Source: a bacterium
GTDB taxonomy: Bacteria; Lindowbacteria; 2-12-FULL-62-27
Length of the DNA stretch: 64,000 nt
Reading direction: 5' to 3'
Assembly: GCA_016202645.1 (NCBI GenBank)
Contig: JACQOF010000003.1
Location: 1-64,000 of the forward strand
Shown: piece by piece, positions 11,408-20,931 of the stretch
Numbering within the stretch: position 1 is the first letter of the stretch
How the letters are laid out: each line of letters starts with the position of its first letter
The notes under the pieces: model-generated
What the model was told of the DNA's origin: nothing
What the model saw: the letters and a program-made list of their open reading frames with translations, nothing else
The model's database searches: none
Program-made: the position numbers and the translations under genes

Positions 11408-11483
11408 CGTCATTCCCGCGAAAGCGGGAATCCAGAATCCCTGTACGAGAAACTGCTGGATGCCCGCTTGCGCGGGCATGACG
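11408..11483. repeat. Paired hairpin repeat (REP/BIME-like), complete copy
   Basis: Two 28-bp units face each other. The first starts CGTCATTCCCGCG and ends GGGAATCCAG. The second is its near-exact inverse, starting CTGGATGCCCGC and ending GGGCATGACG. Each forms its own hairpin, and the pair forms a larger one. The element sits just past the stop of the minus-strand gene 11493-12524, so it could also end transcription or protect the 3' end. A second full copy is at 54423-54494. Confidence 0.9.
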
Positions 11484-11492
11484 AAACAGAGG

Positions 11493-12524
11493 TCACAACC
11501 GGGACGGCTCCACCCGGTAGGTTTGACCGTCCGAAAAGACGAAAATGCTTCCCTGCTCGTCCGTCCGGTATATCTTCGCGCCGATGTCCCGAAGGCGCTG
11601 GAGGACTTCCGGCCGCGGATGGCCGAAGGTGTTGTAGGATCCGACGGATATAACCGCCGCTTCCGGCTTGACCTGATTCAAAAAAATCGGCAGGGACGAG
11701 GTCTTGCTGCCGTGGTGCCCGACTTTCAGGATCTGGGCCTTGAGTTCCGGGCCCCATCGCACGGATACGCTTTTCTCGACCCGTTCCTCCGCGTCGCCGG
11801 TAAATAGAAAACTGACATGGCCGTAGATCATTTTCAAGACAATGGAGGAATTGTTCGGGCTGTCGGCGCTCGGGTCGACGAAGAGAATATGGGCGGAGAC
11901 GTCCGATCCGATATCGAGGCGGGTGGGAAGCTGATTCGGGTCCGGCGCATAGACCGGGATCTTGCGGCGCTTGGCGGTCTCGAGCAGTTTCTTGTTTGAA
12001 GACGTGGGATGGAGAAATCCGGATATCCAGAGCTGGCCGACGGTCAGGGCGCGGTTTCCGATGAGGTCGGCCATCGACCCCATGTGGTCGCTGTGCGGGT
12101 GCGTCGCGATCACGACGTCCAGATGGGTCGCGCCGATCTGCTGGAGAAACGGAAGGATGACCCGGTTGGCCGCGTCGACCGGGCGGATGAACCGGACATC
12201 CGGAGTCCGGCCCTCGCCGCTGTCGATCAGGATGTTCTTGCCCCGCGGGGTCTGGATGAATGCGCCGTCGCCCTGGCCGATGTCGAAGAAAACAACCGCC
12301 AGTTCCCCCGGTCGCTTCCAGATCGCAAGCGGGGCCGCGCCCGGCGCCCCGGATGAGGAGCCGAGAGACATCGAGGGCGCATCGGAGGGAAAATAGACCG
12401 GGATGGCATGCATCCATCCGGCGATGACCAGCGCGAGCAGTACACCCGCCGCCGCCCATCCGGGCCACGTGACCGGCCGGTCGGTCCCCTGGGCGCGCCG
12501 GTATTTCGAGAATTTATCTTCCAT
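11493..12524 (-). CDS. Membrane-anchored ComEC/Rec2-type metallo-beta-lactamase-fold protein
   Basis: The 343-aa protein has an N-terminal membrane helix (about 23-45), and the rest should be periplasmic. The fold matches the C-terminal domain of ComEC: VVFFDIGQGDGAFIQ, LIDSG, the intact metal motif THPHSDH (141-147), FTGDAEE, KVGHHGSKTS and the closing ISVG/GHP region. In ComEC this domain is thought to degrade the non-transported DNA strand. Here it is a separate protein, last in the comEC operon, one base after the ComEA-like gene. Because the domain inside this ComEC has lost ligands, this one may supply the nuclease activity; that is inference. Confidence 0.9.
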   Translation of the reverse strand: MEDKFSKYRRAQGTDRPVTWPGWAAAGVLLALVIAGWMHAIPVYFPSDAPSMSLGSSSGAPGAAPLAIWKRPGELAVVFFDIGQGDGAFIQTPRGKNILIDSGEGRTPDVRFIRPVDAANRVILPFLQQIGATHLDVVIATHPHSDHMGSMADLIGNRALTVGQLWISGFLHPTSSNKKLLETAKRRKIPVYAPDPNQLPTRLDIGSDVSAHILFVDPSADSPNNSSIVLKMIYGHVSFLFTGDAEERVEKSVSVRWGPELKAQILKVGHHGSKTSSLPIFLNQVKPEAAVISVGSYNTFGHPRPEVLQRLRDIGAKIYRTDEQGSIFVFSDGQTYRVEPSRL

Positions 12525-12525
12525 C

Positions 12526-13239
12526 TCAGTCGGCGGTCACAAGGTCCCGGAACTTGTTGAGGGTCGCCGGGCCGATGCCCTTCACCTGCGTGAGTTCCTC
12601 GACGTCCGAAAAGGATCCGTTCTCCTCCCGGTAATCGATGATCCTCTGCGCGGTCGCTTTGCCGATCCCGGGCAGACCGTCCAGATCCTTCAGGCTCGCC
12701 GTGTTGATGTTGACGAGTTTGGACGCGCCGCTCTTGGTCCGGCTTCCCTTCGGCTTCCGGCTCATTCCGCCGCCGTCATCCGCCGGGTCCCCCGACTTGA
12801 CGACACAACCGGTCATGTCGACGCGGATGTGGTCCTTGAGCGATTCGTATTTCGCGCCGCCGCCGAATCCTTTCACATTTTTCAGGTCCTCGATACTCTC
12901 AAAACAGCCGCGCGCCTCCCTATAATCCAGGATCGCCTGGGCGGTGGCTTTACCCACGCCGGGCAGGGAATTCAGCTCTTCCGCGGTAGCGTGATTTAGA
13001 TCGATTTTGAGGTTTGCCTGCAGTGTCTTGAGTTCTTCCCCGGTCATCGGCCGGGGGCTCCATTTGGATTCAAGGATCGGAACTGCTTCCCCCTCGGTGG
13101 TCTTCACGGGCCCGGTATAGACGGGCACGGGTCCGCCATCCGGGCCGGCATCCATAAAAAAGGAGGGGACAGCCCCGATCAGCAGGACCGCCAGCGATAT
13201 CAAAATCCACTTTTGCTCGGATGTCAGGGTGACCTTCAT
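12526..13239 (-). CDS. ComEA-like membrane protein with two HhH domains
   Basis: The 237-aa product has an N-terminal membrane anchor ([17 protein letters not shown]), a linker, one HhH unit ([20 protein letters not shown]), a Gly/Lys-rich linker, and a second unit ([20 protein letters not shown]). ComEA proteins bind incoming double-stranded DNA outside the inner membrane and usually have one such unit; the duplication is unusual. The first unit carries a small Cys-containing insertion (REARGCFES, and DMTGC after it), possibly a disulfide. The start overlaps the comEC stop by four bases and the stop is one base from the next start, so all three genes are coupled. Confidence 0.9.
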   Translation of the reverse strand: MKVTLTSEQKWILISLAVLLIGAVPSFFMDAGPDGGPVPVYTGPVKTTEGEAVPILESKWSPRPMTGEELKTLQANLKIDLNHATAEELNSLPGVGKATAQAILDYREARGCFESIEDLKNVKGFGGGAKYESLKDHIRVDMTGCVVKSGDPADDGGGMSRKPKGSRTKSGASKLVNINTASLKDLDGLPGIGKATAQRIIDYREENGSFSDVEELTQVKGIGPATLNKFRDLVTAD

Positions 13240-16157
13240 GAAGCTCCGTCCACGCCTCCGGCGTCGCTCTGTTTCGGCTTCAGCGTTTGAATCTGAAACG
13301 TTTTTCCGTCGCTGTCCACGATGACCGCCCAGTCCAGCCTCGAATCGAAAACCCGGTCCGGCCCGAGCCGCTTTTCATAATAAGCCCGATTCTCATCATA
13401 TTCCTCTTTGGCCCTATCCACAAGCGGCTTGGCCTCGCGGCTCTTGCCGTACAGAATCGCCGGATTCCCGGATTGAAAAACGGCCGCCTTCGGGCGCGCG
13501 GATTCCATCAGCCAGTCCTGACGGGCCGTCTCTGTGAAACCGTGCCCGGGAACCGTCAGCACGTCCGCCGCGAGATCGCCGCGGGCCGCATGTTCCCGGA
13601 GGACGGTCTCGGAGGCGTCGCCGGTCAGAAGGGCGGAAAATTTTCCGTGAGAAATTCGAACGACCCCGCCTTCCATAAAAGTGATTTTGAGCGCGTGTCC
13701 GGCGGGGGAACTTTCCGTGACCACAAAGCCCGCTTTGGCCGCGACCCGGGGTATGCGCCTTTCCTCCGACGCGCGGACAAGCGCGATGTAGCCTTCGCAT
13801 ATCCGCCGGACGTGCGGGACGTCCGCGCGGGCCTCCGAATGGGCGTCGCCGGTTTCCCGGAAAAAAAGCCGGCAGGCGGCGGCCGTGTCCGTCTCCATGA
13901 GTTCCAGCATCCGGCCGGGATTCTGAACCGGTACGGGATCGTACCAGGCCTCCACGTCGAACCCTTCAAGAATCGTCGCCAGTCCCTCCGTGTGCTCCGG
14001 GCCGGAATGCGTCAGGATCACGCCGTCCAGATGTGTAATACCCTGCTTGAGCAGAAAGGGCGCGATCACTTTTTCGCCGGCGTCGAAATGGTTCTTCGGG
14101 TTGTTCAGAGACCCGTCGACGAGGAAAGTTTTCCCGTCGGGGCACTGGACCACGGCGGCGCCGCCGTAGGGGGTGGAGAGAAACGTCAGGCGCAGCGTGC
14201 CGGGCGGAACCGCCGGCGGACGCTTCCAGATTTCGTGCACTGACAACACCAGAAACGCGGCCGCGACGGCCGCCAGCCCAGCGACATTTCGCCGGATCCG
14301 GGGGTCCGCCGCGTATTTGTATGATTTGTTGTAGATCTTCAGGACGGCCGAGCGGATCGGATCCATCCAGATGAACGCCGTGATTGCCGCGTAATACACT
14401 ACGAGTTGGCCGGGCGTGAATTGACTGATGAAGGGATAGGGAAAAATGACCGCGGAGGCATGGGCAACATATAAAAAGAATTTAATGAAAATAAAATTGG
14501 CGGCGTTCAGAATCAGAGCGATAAACATGCCGACGCCGGGGATCATTCCCACCAGACCGGCCATAAGGCCGATCGGAACAATGATTCCGGTCAGCGGGAT
14601 GGCCACGAAATTGGCGTAGGCGCCGGCCAGGGAATAACGGCCGAAGTAGTAGGAGGAAAGCGGAAACATCATGCCCAGCAAAATGGCGCCCTGGGCGACG
14701 ATGAACAGTCTGAGAAACGGCGGACACCGGTCAAACCTGAAGTCCGGCCACTTGTCGCGAAGATCCTCCTGGCGGCAGCGCCACAGGCCCCATGCGGCGG
14801 CGGCAAAGAACGCGAGCACGACCGCAGGCTTGGTGAATGTATCCCAGAGCGGCCGCGTCGAGAGAGTCGTCAGGCCGAACAGGGTCAGGACGGCCCAGAT
14901 CAGCGTCGGGCCCCGGAGCGCCAGCAGGACTTTCTCGATCGGGCCGGACAGGAGCGACAGGGAGAGGACGGCGGCAAAGGAGAGGGTGAAGGAGGGCTGG
15001 ACGATGTTCTTCGGTTGAATGAACAGCACGATCATGGCCGCTTCGGCGATCGCAAAGAGCAGAGAGACCTTGAAACCTCCGCGGGTCATGGCCAGAAAGA
15101 AAATCGCGAGCGAGTTCATCAGAGTCGCCCGCAGGGTCGCCGGGGCCATGCCGGTGAGGATCATAAACAGGACGAGCGCAAAAATGACGAGGGGAGCCTG
15201 GATCCGCAGGGGAATCCGCAGGGCGGAGAGGATGGCGATCAGCATCGCGCTGATGATGGTGACATGGAGGCCCGACACGGCCAGAACATGGCTCACGCCG
15301 GCCATCCGGAATTCGTCGGTGACCAGCCGGCCGTCCCCGGGGACGATGCAGACGACGTCCTTCAGCACAGATTTCATTCCCAGCGTGACGCCGGCCAGAA
15401 ACGCCGATTCGGGATGGGGAATCGTCCGGACCAGAACCGAGAGGACCCGCTCCTTGACCCGGAGCGCCCATTCCGTCAGAAAAATGCCCTCGCCCTGGTC
15501 AAGTACTTCGATCGGCGGCGGCGCGCCCCAGGAAACGGCGACGGTCTGGCCGGCGTAGATGTCCTGGTCGGCGAGAAAGTCTTGATACGAAAACCCGCCG
15601 GGATTGGCGGCGGCCTGAGGGACCAGGAGGGGCGCGTTCACGCGGATCCGCCAGCCGTAGACCGCGCTCTGGCTGAATTGCCGGTAGAGATCGGGCGCTG
15701 ACCGGCGCACCGTGACTTCGACTTTTCCGCCGGTGACGGCCGTGAACTCGTCCGCGCCGGTCCGCCGGGCCTGGATCGGATTGAGGGTGAATCGGACCTG
15801 ATCGCTGTAAACATCGGGTTCCGTCACGATGACGCCTTCGACGCTGACCCGGTTCTTCCAGGAATCGGTTGTGTATTTCGATATGTGGTTCGCCCCGCCG
15901 ATGGCCGCTGTTTCCGAGTACCTTCCCCACCCGAGGAAAAACGCGCTGAGGCCGAACAGAAAAACGGCGGCGGCCATCGGAAATCGCCCGCGGCGCGCGC
16001 GGACAAACCCGAAAAAAGAAAACGCGAGGAGGAGCGCGAAGAGGGTCTGGCAGAAGGCGGACTGGCGGTCGGACAGCAGATAAAACTTTCCGGCGACTAC
16101 GCCCAGCACGAAAGCGTAGGCCTGGAACATGAGCCGGCGCATCCAGGCTTCGGACAT
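13236..16157 (-). CDS. comEC: DNA uptake channel ComEC (Rec2 family)
   Basis: The 973-aa protein has N-terminal membrane helices, an OB-like DUF4131 region (about 100-220), the Competence membrane domain with the diagnostic [14 protein letters not shown] and [10 protein letters not shown], further helices and a C-terminal metallo-beta-lactamase-type domain (about 660-973). ComEC carries single-stranded DNA across the inner membrane during transformation. The usual H-x-H-x-D-H metal motif of the C-terminal domain reads THSGPEH (716-722): the second His is Gly and the Asp is Glu, so metal binding is probably impaired. LLTGDAS and the later GHG are retained. It overlaps the ComEA-like gene downstream by four bases. 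Confidence 0.95.
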   Translation of the reverse strand: MSEAWMRRLMFQAYAFVLGVVAGKFYLLSDRQSAFCQTLFALLLAFSFFGFVRARRGRFPMAAAVFLFGLSAFFLGWGRYSETAAIGGANHISKYTTDSWKNRVSVEGVIVTEPDVYSDQVRFTLNPIQARRTGADEFTAVTGGKVEVTVRRSAPDLYRQFSQSAVYGWRIRVNAPLLVPQAAANPGGFSYQDFLADQDIYAGQTVAVSWGAPPPIEVLDQGEGIFLTEWALRVKERVLSVLVRTIPHPESAFLAGVTLGMKSVLKDVVCIVPGDGRLVTDEFRMAGVSHVLAVSGLHVTIISAMLIAILSALRIPLRIQAPLVIFALVLFMILTGMAPATLRATLMNSLAIFFLAMTRGGFKVSLLFAIAEAAMIVLFIQPKNIVQPSFTLSFAAVLSLSLLSGPIEKVLLALRGPTLIWAVLTLFGLTTLSTRPLWDTFTKPAVVLAFFAAAAWGLWRCRQEDLRDKWPDFRFDRCPPFLRLFIVAQGAILLGMMFPLSSYYFGRYSLAGAYANFVAIPLTGIIVPIGLMAGLVGMIPGVGMFIALILNAANFIFIKFFLYVAHASAVIFPYPFISQFTPGQLVVYYAAITAFIWMDPIRSAVLKIYNKSYKYAADPRIRRNVAGLAAVAAAFLVLSVHEIWKRPPAVPPGTLRLTFLSTPYGGAAVVQCPDGKTFLVDGSLNNPKNHFDAGEKVIAPFLLKQGITHLDGVILTHSGPEHTEGLATILEGFDVEAWYDPVPVQNPGRMLELMETDTAAACRLFFRETGDAHSEARADVPHVRRICEGYIALVRASEERRIPRVAAKAGFVVTESSPAGHALKITFMEGGVVRISHGKFSALLTGDASETVLREHAARGDLAADVLTVPGHGFTETARQDWLMESARPKAAVFQSGNPAILYGKSREAKPLVDRAKEEYDENRAYYEKRLGPDRVFDSRLDWAVIVDSDGKTFQIQTLKPKQSDAGGVDGAS

Positions 16158-16166
16158 GGGGATTTC

Positions 16167-16337
16167 CTACTGCGGGGACATGTCTTCTTCGGATTCCACG
16201 GGGACGTGGCTGAAAGCGCGGCGGTTCGTCTCGTAAATTTCGGCGGGACGGTAATCCCGGTTGGTCAGGACCACGAACATGCCGAGGATGAGAGAACAAA
16301 GAACAGCCAGGAGAAGTCCCCGGGCGGCGCTGTCCAT
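16167..16337 (-). CDS. 56-aa single-pass membrane peptide
   Basis: A short frame starts at ATG 16337, six bases after the ndk stop, and ends nine bases before the comEC start. It encodes one hydrophobic helix (about residues 7-25, LLLAVLCSLILGMFVVL) followed by a polar tail rich in Arg, Tyr and Glu. I do not recognise a family. The tight fit between two co-directional genes and the clean membrane-helix pattern argue that it is real. It may be a small accessory factor of the uptake machine; that is only positional inference. Confidence 0.6.
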   Translation of the reverse strand: MDSAARGLLLAVLCSLILGMFVVLTNRDYRPAEIYETNRRAFSHVPVESEEDMSPQ

Positions 16338-16343
16338 GCCCCG

Positions 16344-16751
16344 TCAGTCGCCGAAAAAGAACCGAATCTCGGCCGCAGCCGTTTCGGGCGCGTCCGATCC
16401 GTGGACGATGTTTTTAGTGATCTCGCGGGCGAAATCGGCGCGGATGGTTCCGGGCAGGGCTTTTTTGTAGTCGGTGGCGCCCATGATCTCGCGGACCCGG
16501 GATATGGCCTCGTCACCCTCCACCCGCATCGCAACAACGGGGCCGGACGTGATGAACCGGACGAGTTCCTCGAAAAAGGGTTTGTCCCGATGAACGCCGT
16601 AAAAAGATTCGGCGCGCTCGCGGGTGAGACGCGTCATCGTCAGGGCCGTGATCGAAAGGCCGTTCGATTCGTAACGGCGGATGACTTCGCCGACGAGACG
16701 GCGGGCAACGCCGTCCGGTTTGACCATGCTGAAAGTCTTTTCACTGCTCAT
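16344..16751 (-). CDS. ndk: Nucleoside diphosphate kinase
   Basis: The 135-aa protein is full length for the family: it begins with [10 protein letters not shown], has the nucleotide-binding region with [18 protein letters not shown], and the catalytic His in [12 protein letters not shown]. Ndk balances (d)NTP pools by transferring phosphate from NTPs. Its first codons overlap the end of the permease gene by 11 bp. Sitting in an operon with comEC and an extracellular 5'-nucleotidase, it may help to recycle nucleotides from incoming DNA, although ndk is often found in unrelated operons. Confidence 0.97.
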   Translation of the reverse strand: MSSEKTFSMVKPDGVARRLVGEVIRRYESNGLSITALTMTRLTRERAESFYGVHRDKPFFEELVRFITSGPVVAMRVEGDEAISRVREIMGATDYKKALPGTIRADFAREITKNIVHGSDAPETAAAEIRFFFGD

Positions 16752-18510
16752 GCGGGTGTCGCTCCTTCTGTGGGGTTTCGGTCGTAGTGATGCTACGGAT
16801 CAACCGATGGGCGAGATGATAACAGATCAGGACGGCAAGAATCACGGCGGCGAGGCGGCCCGCGCCCGGCGCGGATGAGGCCAGGTGGTGCGAGCCGATT
16901 TCGGCGGACGGCGTTGTGCCGAACCAGAGAAACAGATGGTTGAGAAGCAGTCCGAGACTCAGCGAACACAGGACGATCGACAGGATGTAGATGATCACGG
17001 AGCGCTTGCCGAGGAATTTATACAGAAGAACAATTCCGGCGGTGTTGCTCGCGGGGCCGGCCAGAAGCAGCACCAGGGCGGCGCCGGGACTCGCGCCCTG
17101 CAGGAGGAGCGCGGCGGCCAGGGGCGTCGCGGCGGAGGCGCAGATGTAGAGGGGAACGGATACGATCAGCACAACGATCATGCCCGGAAGACCACCGCCG
17201 ATGGTCCGCTCGATGGCGGCCGGCGGAACCAGAGCCAGAATCAGGCCGGCGGCGAGAAATCCGATCACCAGCCACAGGGCGATGTCGGCCAGAAACTCGC
17301 CCAAGCCGTACGTCACGGAAAGTTTAAGCTTCTGCGTTAGCGTGACCGAGGCCGGCGCCGCCATCACCGGCTTTGGTTCGGACGCGCAACTGGAGCATTC
17401 CGTTTCTTTCTTCTCCGGTTCCGATGGGCGCGGCAACTCCTTCTCCCCAAAAAGCACCTCCATGACGCCCGCCGTGACGCCCGTCAGAAATGCGGCGAGC
17501 GGACGGAAGACGGCGTAGATCGGACCCAACAGACCGTATGTGACGAAAATTGAATCGATGCCGGTTTCCGGAGTTGTGATGAGAAAAGCCGTGGTGGCGC
17601 CGCGGGAGGCGCCCATCCGGCGCAGTGTCAGAGCCGCGGGGATCACACCGCAGGAACACAGCGGAAGCGGAATACCCAGGAGCGCCGCGTTGACGACGGG
17701 ACGAAATTTGCCCTTGCCCAGATACCGGGCAACCCGATCCGGCTGGATGAATCCGTAAACCAGGCCGCCCATGAGACACCCGAACAACACGTAGGGCGCG
17801 GCCTCCTGAAAAAGAGTCCATGCATGCCGAAGGACTTCCAAACCCCAGTTCCCCGCCGCCTGGGCCTGGGGCAAAATCGTCCCCTCGATTTCCGACGCGG
17901 CGAAAATGCCGAGTGCAACCAGAACCAGACCGGCGACCAGCCCGCTGTTTTCCTCGATCCATGTCCAGCGCATCCGGGAGAGTTTCTCGCCAAAAAAAAG
18001 AACGAATCCCGTCATGCCGAGAGAGGTGGAGAGTACCACCACCACGGAAAGCGACAGGACGGCGGACCAGCCGTCCGCGGCGGCCAGAATATAGAGCGGA
18101 AGAATTTCGGCGCAGGGAGACAGGGCCAGCATCCCCACCAGGGCGGTGACCCAGAGGGCGTCCGACGCCGCCGAAATCCGGCTGGGATCAAAATGCCGGT
18201 GCGGATGACGGTTGAAGAGGCGGCTAAAAATCAACACAAACCCCAGCAGAACCAGGATCACGGCGCCGCCGAAATGCAGAAGATCCAGCCGTTCCGATTC
18301 CACCATCCCGCCCGCGTAGGCGATCGCGATCCCGATGGCCAATGTGACGGTGGAATGCAGAAAGCCGGCCACCCACGTGATCCATGCCTGCCTGGGACGG
18401 GACCAGCCCCTAAGCCGCCCAACTACGACGAACGGACCCCAATGGTTGGGGATGCCGGCGTGAAGAATCGAAAGGAGAAACGCCCCGAAGAGGATGCCGG
18501 CCTGATTCAC
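16741..18510 (-). CDS. Fused UreH/NicO-like and SO_0444-type metal efflux permease
   Basis: The 589-aa protein joins two membrane domains. Residues 1-210 form about six helices resembling UreH/NicO-type metal transporters ([22 protein letters not shown]) with a His-rich loop (NRHPHRHFD). Residues 225-560 form a DUF318/SO_0444-type permease with the hallmark [20 protein letters not shown] and [10 protein letters not shown]; that family is linked to Cu/Zn efflux. A charged linker near 365 carries CSSC. The C-terminus is His-rich. It is five bases after the sensor gene and overlaps ndk, so it is in the operon. Substrate is unknown; a divalent metal is likely. Confidence 0.82.
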   Translation of the reverse strand: MNQAGILFGAFLLSILHAGIPNHWGPFVVVGRLRGWSRPRQAWITWVAGFLHSTVTLAIGIAIAYAGGMVESERLDLLHFGGAVILVLLGFVLIFSRLFNRHPHRHFDPSRISAASDALWVTALVGMLALSPCAEILPLYILAAADGWSAVLSLSVVVVLSTSLGMTGFVLFFGEKLSRMRWTWIEENSGLVAGLVLVALGIFAASEIEGTILPQAQAAGNWGLEVLRHAWTLFQEAAPYVLFGCLMGGLVYGFIQPDRVARYLGKGKFRPVVNAALLGIPLPLCSCGVIPAALTLRRMGASRGATTAFLITTPETGIDSIFVTYGLLGPIYAVFRPLAAFLTGVTAGVMEVLFGEKELPRPSEPEKKETECSSCASEPKPVMAAPASVTLTQKLKLSVTYGLGEFLADIALWLVIGFLAAGLILALVPPAAIERTIGGGLPGMIVVLIVSVPLYICASAATPLAAALLLQGASPGAALVLLLAGPASNTAGIVLLYKFLGKRSVIIYILSIVLCSLSLGLLLNHLFLWFGTTPSAEIGSHHLASSAPGAGRLAAVILAVLICYHLAHRLIRSITTTETPQKERHPHEQ

Positions 18511-18515
18511 GGGAA

Positions 18516-19724
18516 TTACCTGCCGTGCCAGGCCAGAAGATTCGGCAGAAACCCGGCGAAAATTCTCCCCGCCATAACGTCTTTCGTGTCGAATGTGCCG
18601 ACTTTGTTAAAGAGAATCAGGGCACAGCGGTTTTTGTCGGAGGAGACGGAGATCAGAAGAGATTGGTTCTTTTCGACCGGATAGTCCTCCAGAAGTTCGG
18701 TGGCGGACATCGTTAGGGCATTGCGGAGCTGGGCATGTTTTGCGATGTCCAGGACTTCCTCCAGGTCGTGGGCGTATCCCTTGCCGTCGTAACGGCCCGA
18801 CAATTTCCATGCGGAGTTCTCGACGTCTTTCGGCGCGGACAAATAAAGCGAAACCAGCCGGCACCGGAAGAGCCGCACGCTGGCGAGGACCGTCCGCCGA
18901 ACAAAGTTGTCAAGGTCGGTTGCTCCGGAGATGTCACGGACGGATTCCATGATATTGAAAAAACTCCCACCCTCAAGATCCTTGCCCTCGTTCTCTTTCT
19001 TCATGATGAAAATCTTTCTGTCATACTGGATTTTCTGCTGTTCCATCTGCGTATCCAAGAGCTGAGCCAGCTCGCGGGATTTGGTCTTCTCCCAGCGGCT
19101 CACAACGCTGTATCCAACGACCATGATGATCAGCGCGCCCGCGGCGCAGATGGCGCCGGGGGTCCGGATTCTCTGGAGAGCGCGGTTGCGGATTTGGGAT
19201 TTGAAAAAACCCATTTCAACTTCCGCCAGACGCGCCGCGCCGCGGCGGATTGGAATGAACGCCCGGAGCAGGGACCGGCCGCTTTGGAGTTTCACGGTAT
19301 TCAGATCCGAGCCGGACGTCGCCGCCGTGAGCCGGTCCGGGCCCTGGATTTTCATCATCAGGTCGGCGATTTCCTTTTCCCCATCATCGCCGCCGGCCGC
19401 GTATTCGGGGGACGTCATCGAGAGGATCGTCCGTCCGGCGCCGTCGAAGATAACCAGATGGGACACGGCGGGGGCCTGGATCAGGTGGTAGGCGGCTTTT
19501 TTGATGCCGGCGGTGTTGCCGGTCTGGAAATTTTCGGTGTTGGCGATCACGAAGGTTCTGAGCTGGGCGGCCGCGAAAAGCTTTTCGGAATCGTAATGGT
19601 CGGTGTAGACGACGCCAAGAATGAGGCCGAAGAGCACCAGGGAACCGACGACGACCAGGATCACGATCTGACCCGATATCGCGACCCGCCGCTGGATCTC
19701 GGCGCGTATGTTTTCCGCTTCCAT
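18516..19724 (-). CDS. Two-helix membrane sensor protein with GAF-like cytoplasmic region
   Basis: The 402-aa protein has a membrane helix (about 18-41), an extracytoplasmic region of about 140 residues of dCache/PAS type, a second helix (about 190-210), a coiled coil (KSRELAQLLDTQMEQQKIQ), and a C-terminal GAF-like domain (about 255-400). There is no kinase, cyclase or methyl-accepting output domain, so it must act through a partner. The coiled coil suggests a dimer. It lies 13 bp after coaBC and five before the metal permease. The function and ligand are unknown. Confidence 0.75.
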   Translation of the reverse strand: MEAENIRAEIQRRVAISGQIVILVVVGSLVLFGLILGVVYTDHYDSEKLFAAAQLRTFVIANTENFQTGNTAGIKKAAYHLIQAPAVSHLVIFDGAGRTILSMTSPEYAAGGDDGEKEIADLMMKIQGPDRLTAATSGSDLNTVKLQSGRSLLRAFIPIRRGAARLAEVEMGFFKSQIRNRALQRIRTPGAICAAGALIIMVVGYSVVSRWEKTKSRELAQLLDTQMEQQKIQYDRKIFIMKKENEGKDLEGGSFFNIMESVRDISGATDLDNFVRRTVLASVRLFRCRLVSLYLSAPKDVENSAWKLSGRYDGKGYAHDLEEVLDIAKHAQLRNALTMSATELLEDYPVEKNQSLLISVSSDKNRCALILFNKVGTFDTKDVMAGRIFAGFLPNLLAWHGR

Positions 19725-19737
19725 TACAGCAATCCTA

Positions 19738-20931
19738 TCAGCGGATGGGCAGGCCGTCCAGCCACTCGAAGAGACGGAGCGACAGGGCGAGTTTGGACAT
19801 TCGGCTGAAAGACTTTCGGACGGCTTTCGGCGCGAGCGCCACGACGCGGTTCTCGTCCGAGCCGAGGGCGGACGCGGCGTTCAGGAAAATGGCGTCGAGG
19901 TTCTTTTCGGACAGCTTGGCCCGGGCGGCGCGCTCGTCTAAATCGGTTTCAAGAGCGAACCCGATGACGCGCTTCGGCCGGGCGGCCACGCCCCGCGCGG
20001 CCAGGTCCGAAATGAGGTCGGGCGAGGGACGAAAGGACACGCGCAATTCCGCGGTTCGGCGTTTGAGCTTGCCTCGCGCGGGCCGGGCCGGGATAAAATC
20101 GCCGATCGCGGCGGCGGCCAGAAAATAGTCCGCGCCGGAGGCGAACCGGCGGTAGGCGGCGGCGAAAGAATCGATGGTGTCAACCCGGACGATTCGCACG
20201 GGCGGCAAGGGACAAACTTCCGAACGGCCTAGAATGAGCGTGACGTCGGCGCCCAGCCGGTAGGCGGCCCGGGCCAGGGCCGTGCCCATCTTGCCGCTGG
20301 AGCGGTTCGTGATGACGCGGACGTCGTCCAATGCTTCGACCGAGGCGCCCGCGGAGACGACGACGGTTTTGCCGCGAAGCGTTCCGGGCCCGGCGGCGCG
20401 GTAAAAGGCCTCGACGATGGTCGATGGGTCGGGCATCCGGCCGGCGCCGTAGGTCTTGCAGGCCAGATCCCCGACGTCCGGCGGCAAAACTTCCGCGCCG
20501 GTTTCTGAAAGTTTCTTTAAGTTGGCCTGAAGCGCCGCGGCGTCGTACATTTCGGTGTTCATCGACGGGACGATCAGTTTCCTCGAGGGTGAGGCCAGAA
20601 AGGTCGTGGTGAGGAGATTGTCCGAAACGCCCAGCGCCAGTTTCGCGATGGTGTTGGCCGTGGCCGGCGCGATCACGAAAACGTCCGCCCACTTCGCAAG
20701 TTCGGTATGGCCCTCCTCCAGAAAAACAGGCTCGAAGAGCCCGCTGTAGACCGAATCGCCCGACAGCGCGGCGATCGCAGCCTTCGCGCAAAAGCGCTCG
20801 GCGTTCGGCGTCAGGAGAGTCTTCACGGCGCAACCTTCCTTCACAAACAACCGGACCAGTTCGGGAATTTTGTACGCGGCGATCCCGCCGCTCACTCCCA
20901 GCAGGACCCGCCTCGCTGATCTCTCAGTCAT
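19738..20931 (-). CDS. coaBC: Bifunctional PPC decarboxylase / PPC synthetase CoaBC
   Basis: The protein makes 4'-phosphopantetheine on the way to coenzyme A. The N-terminal CoaC half (residues 1-180) binds FMN, with catalytic His75 in GHTELAKWADVFVIAPATAN, PSMNTEMY (122-129) and Cys158 in ACKTYGAGRM. The CoaB half (about 188-397) joins cysteine to phosphopantothenate, with SAGASVEALDDVRVITNRSSGKMG (normally SAGPT...) and the Lys-containing loop AAAIGDFIP. Length, 397 aa, is normal. The start overlaps the 5'-nucleotidase gene by 8 bp. It is a housekeeping gene inside the long comEC operon. Confidence 0.96.
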   Translation of the reverse strand: MTERSARRVLLGVSGGIAAYKIPELVRLFVKEGCAVKTLLTPNAERFCAKAAIAALSGDSVYSGLFEPVFLEEGHTELAKWADVFVIAPATANTIAKLALGVSDNLLTTTFLASPSRKLIVPSMNTEMYDAAALQANLKKLSETGAEVLPPDVGDLACKTYGAGRMPDPSTIVEAFYRAAGPGTLRGKTVVVSAGASVEALDDVRVITNRSSGKMGTALARAAYRLGADVTLILGRSEVCPLPPVRIVRVDTIDSFAAAYRRFASGADYFLAAAAIGDFIPARPARGKLKRRTAELRVSFRPSPDLISDLAARGVAARPKRVIGFALETDLDERAARAKLSEKNLDAIFLNAASALGSDENRVVALAPKAVRKSFSRMSKLALSLRLFEWLDGLPIR

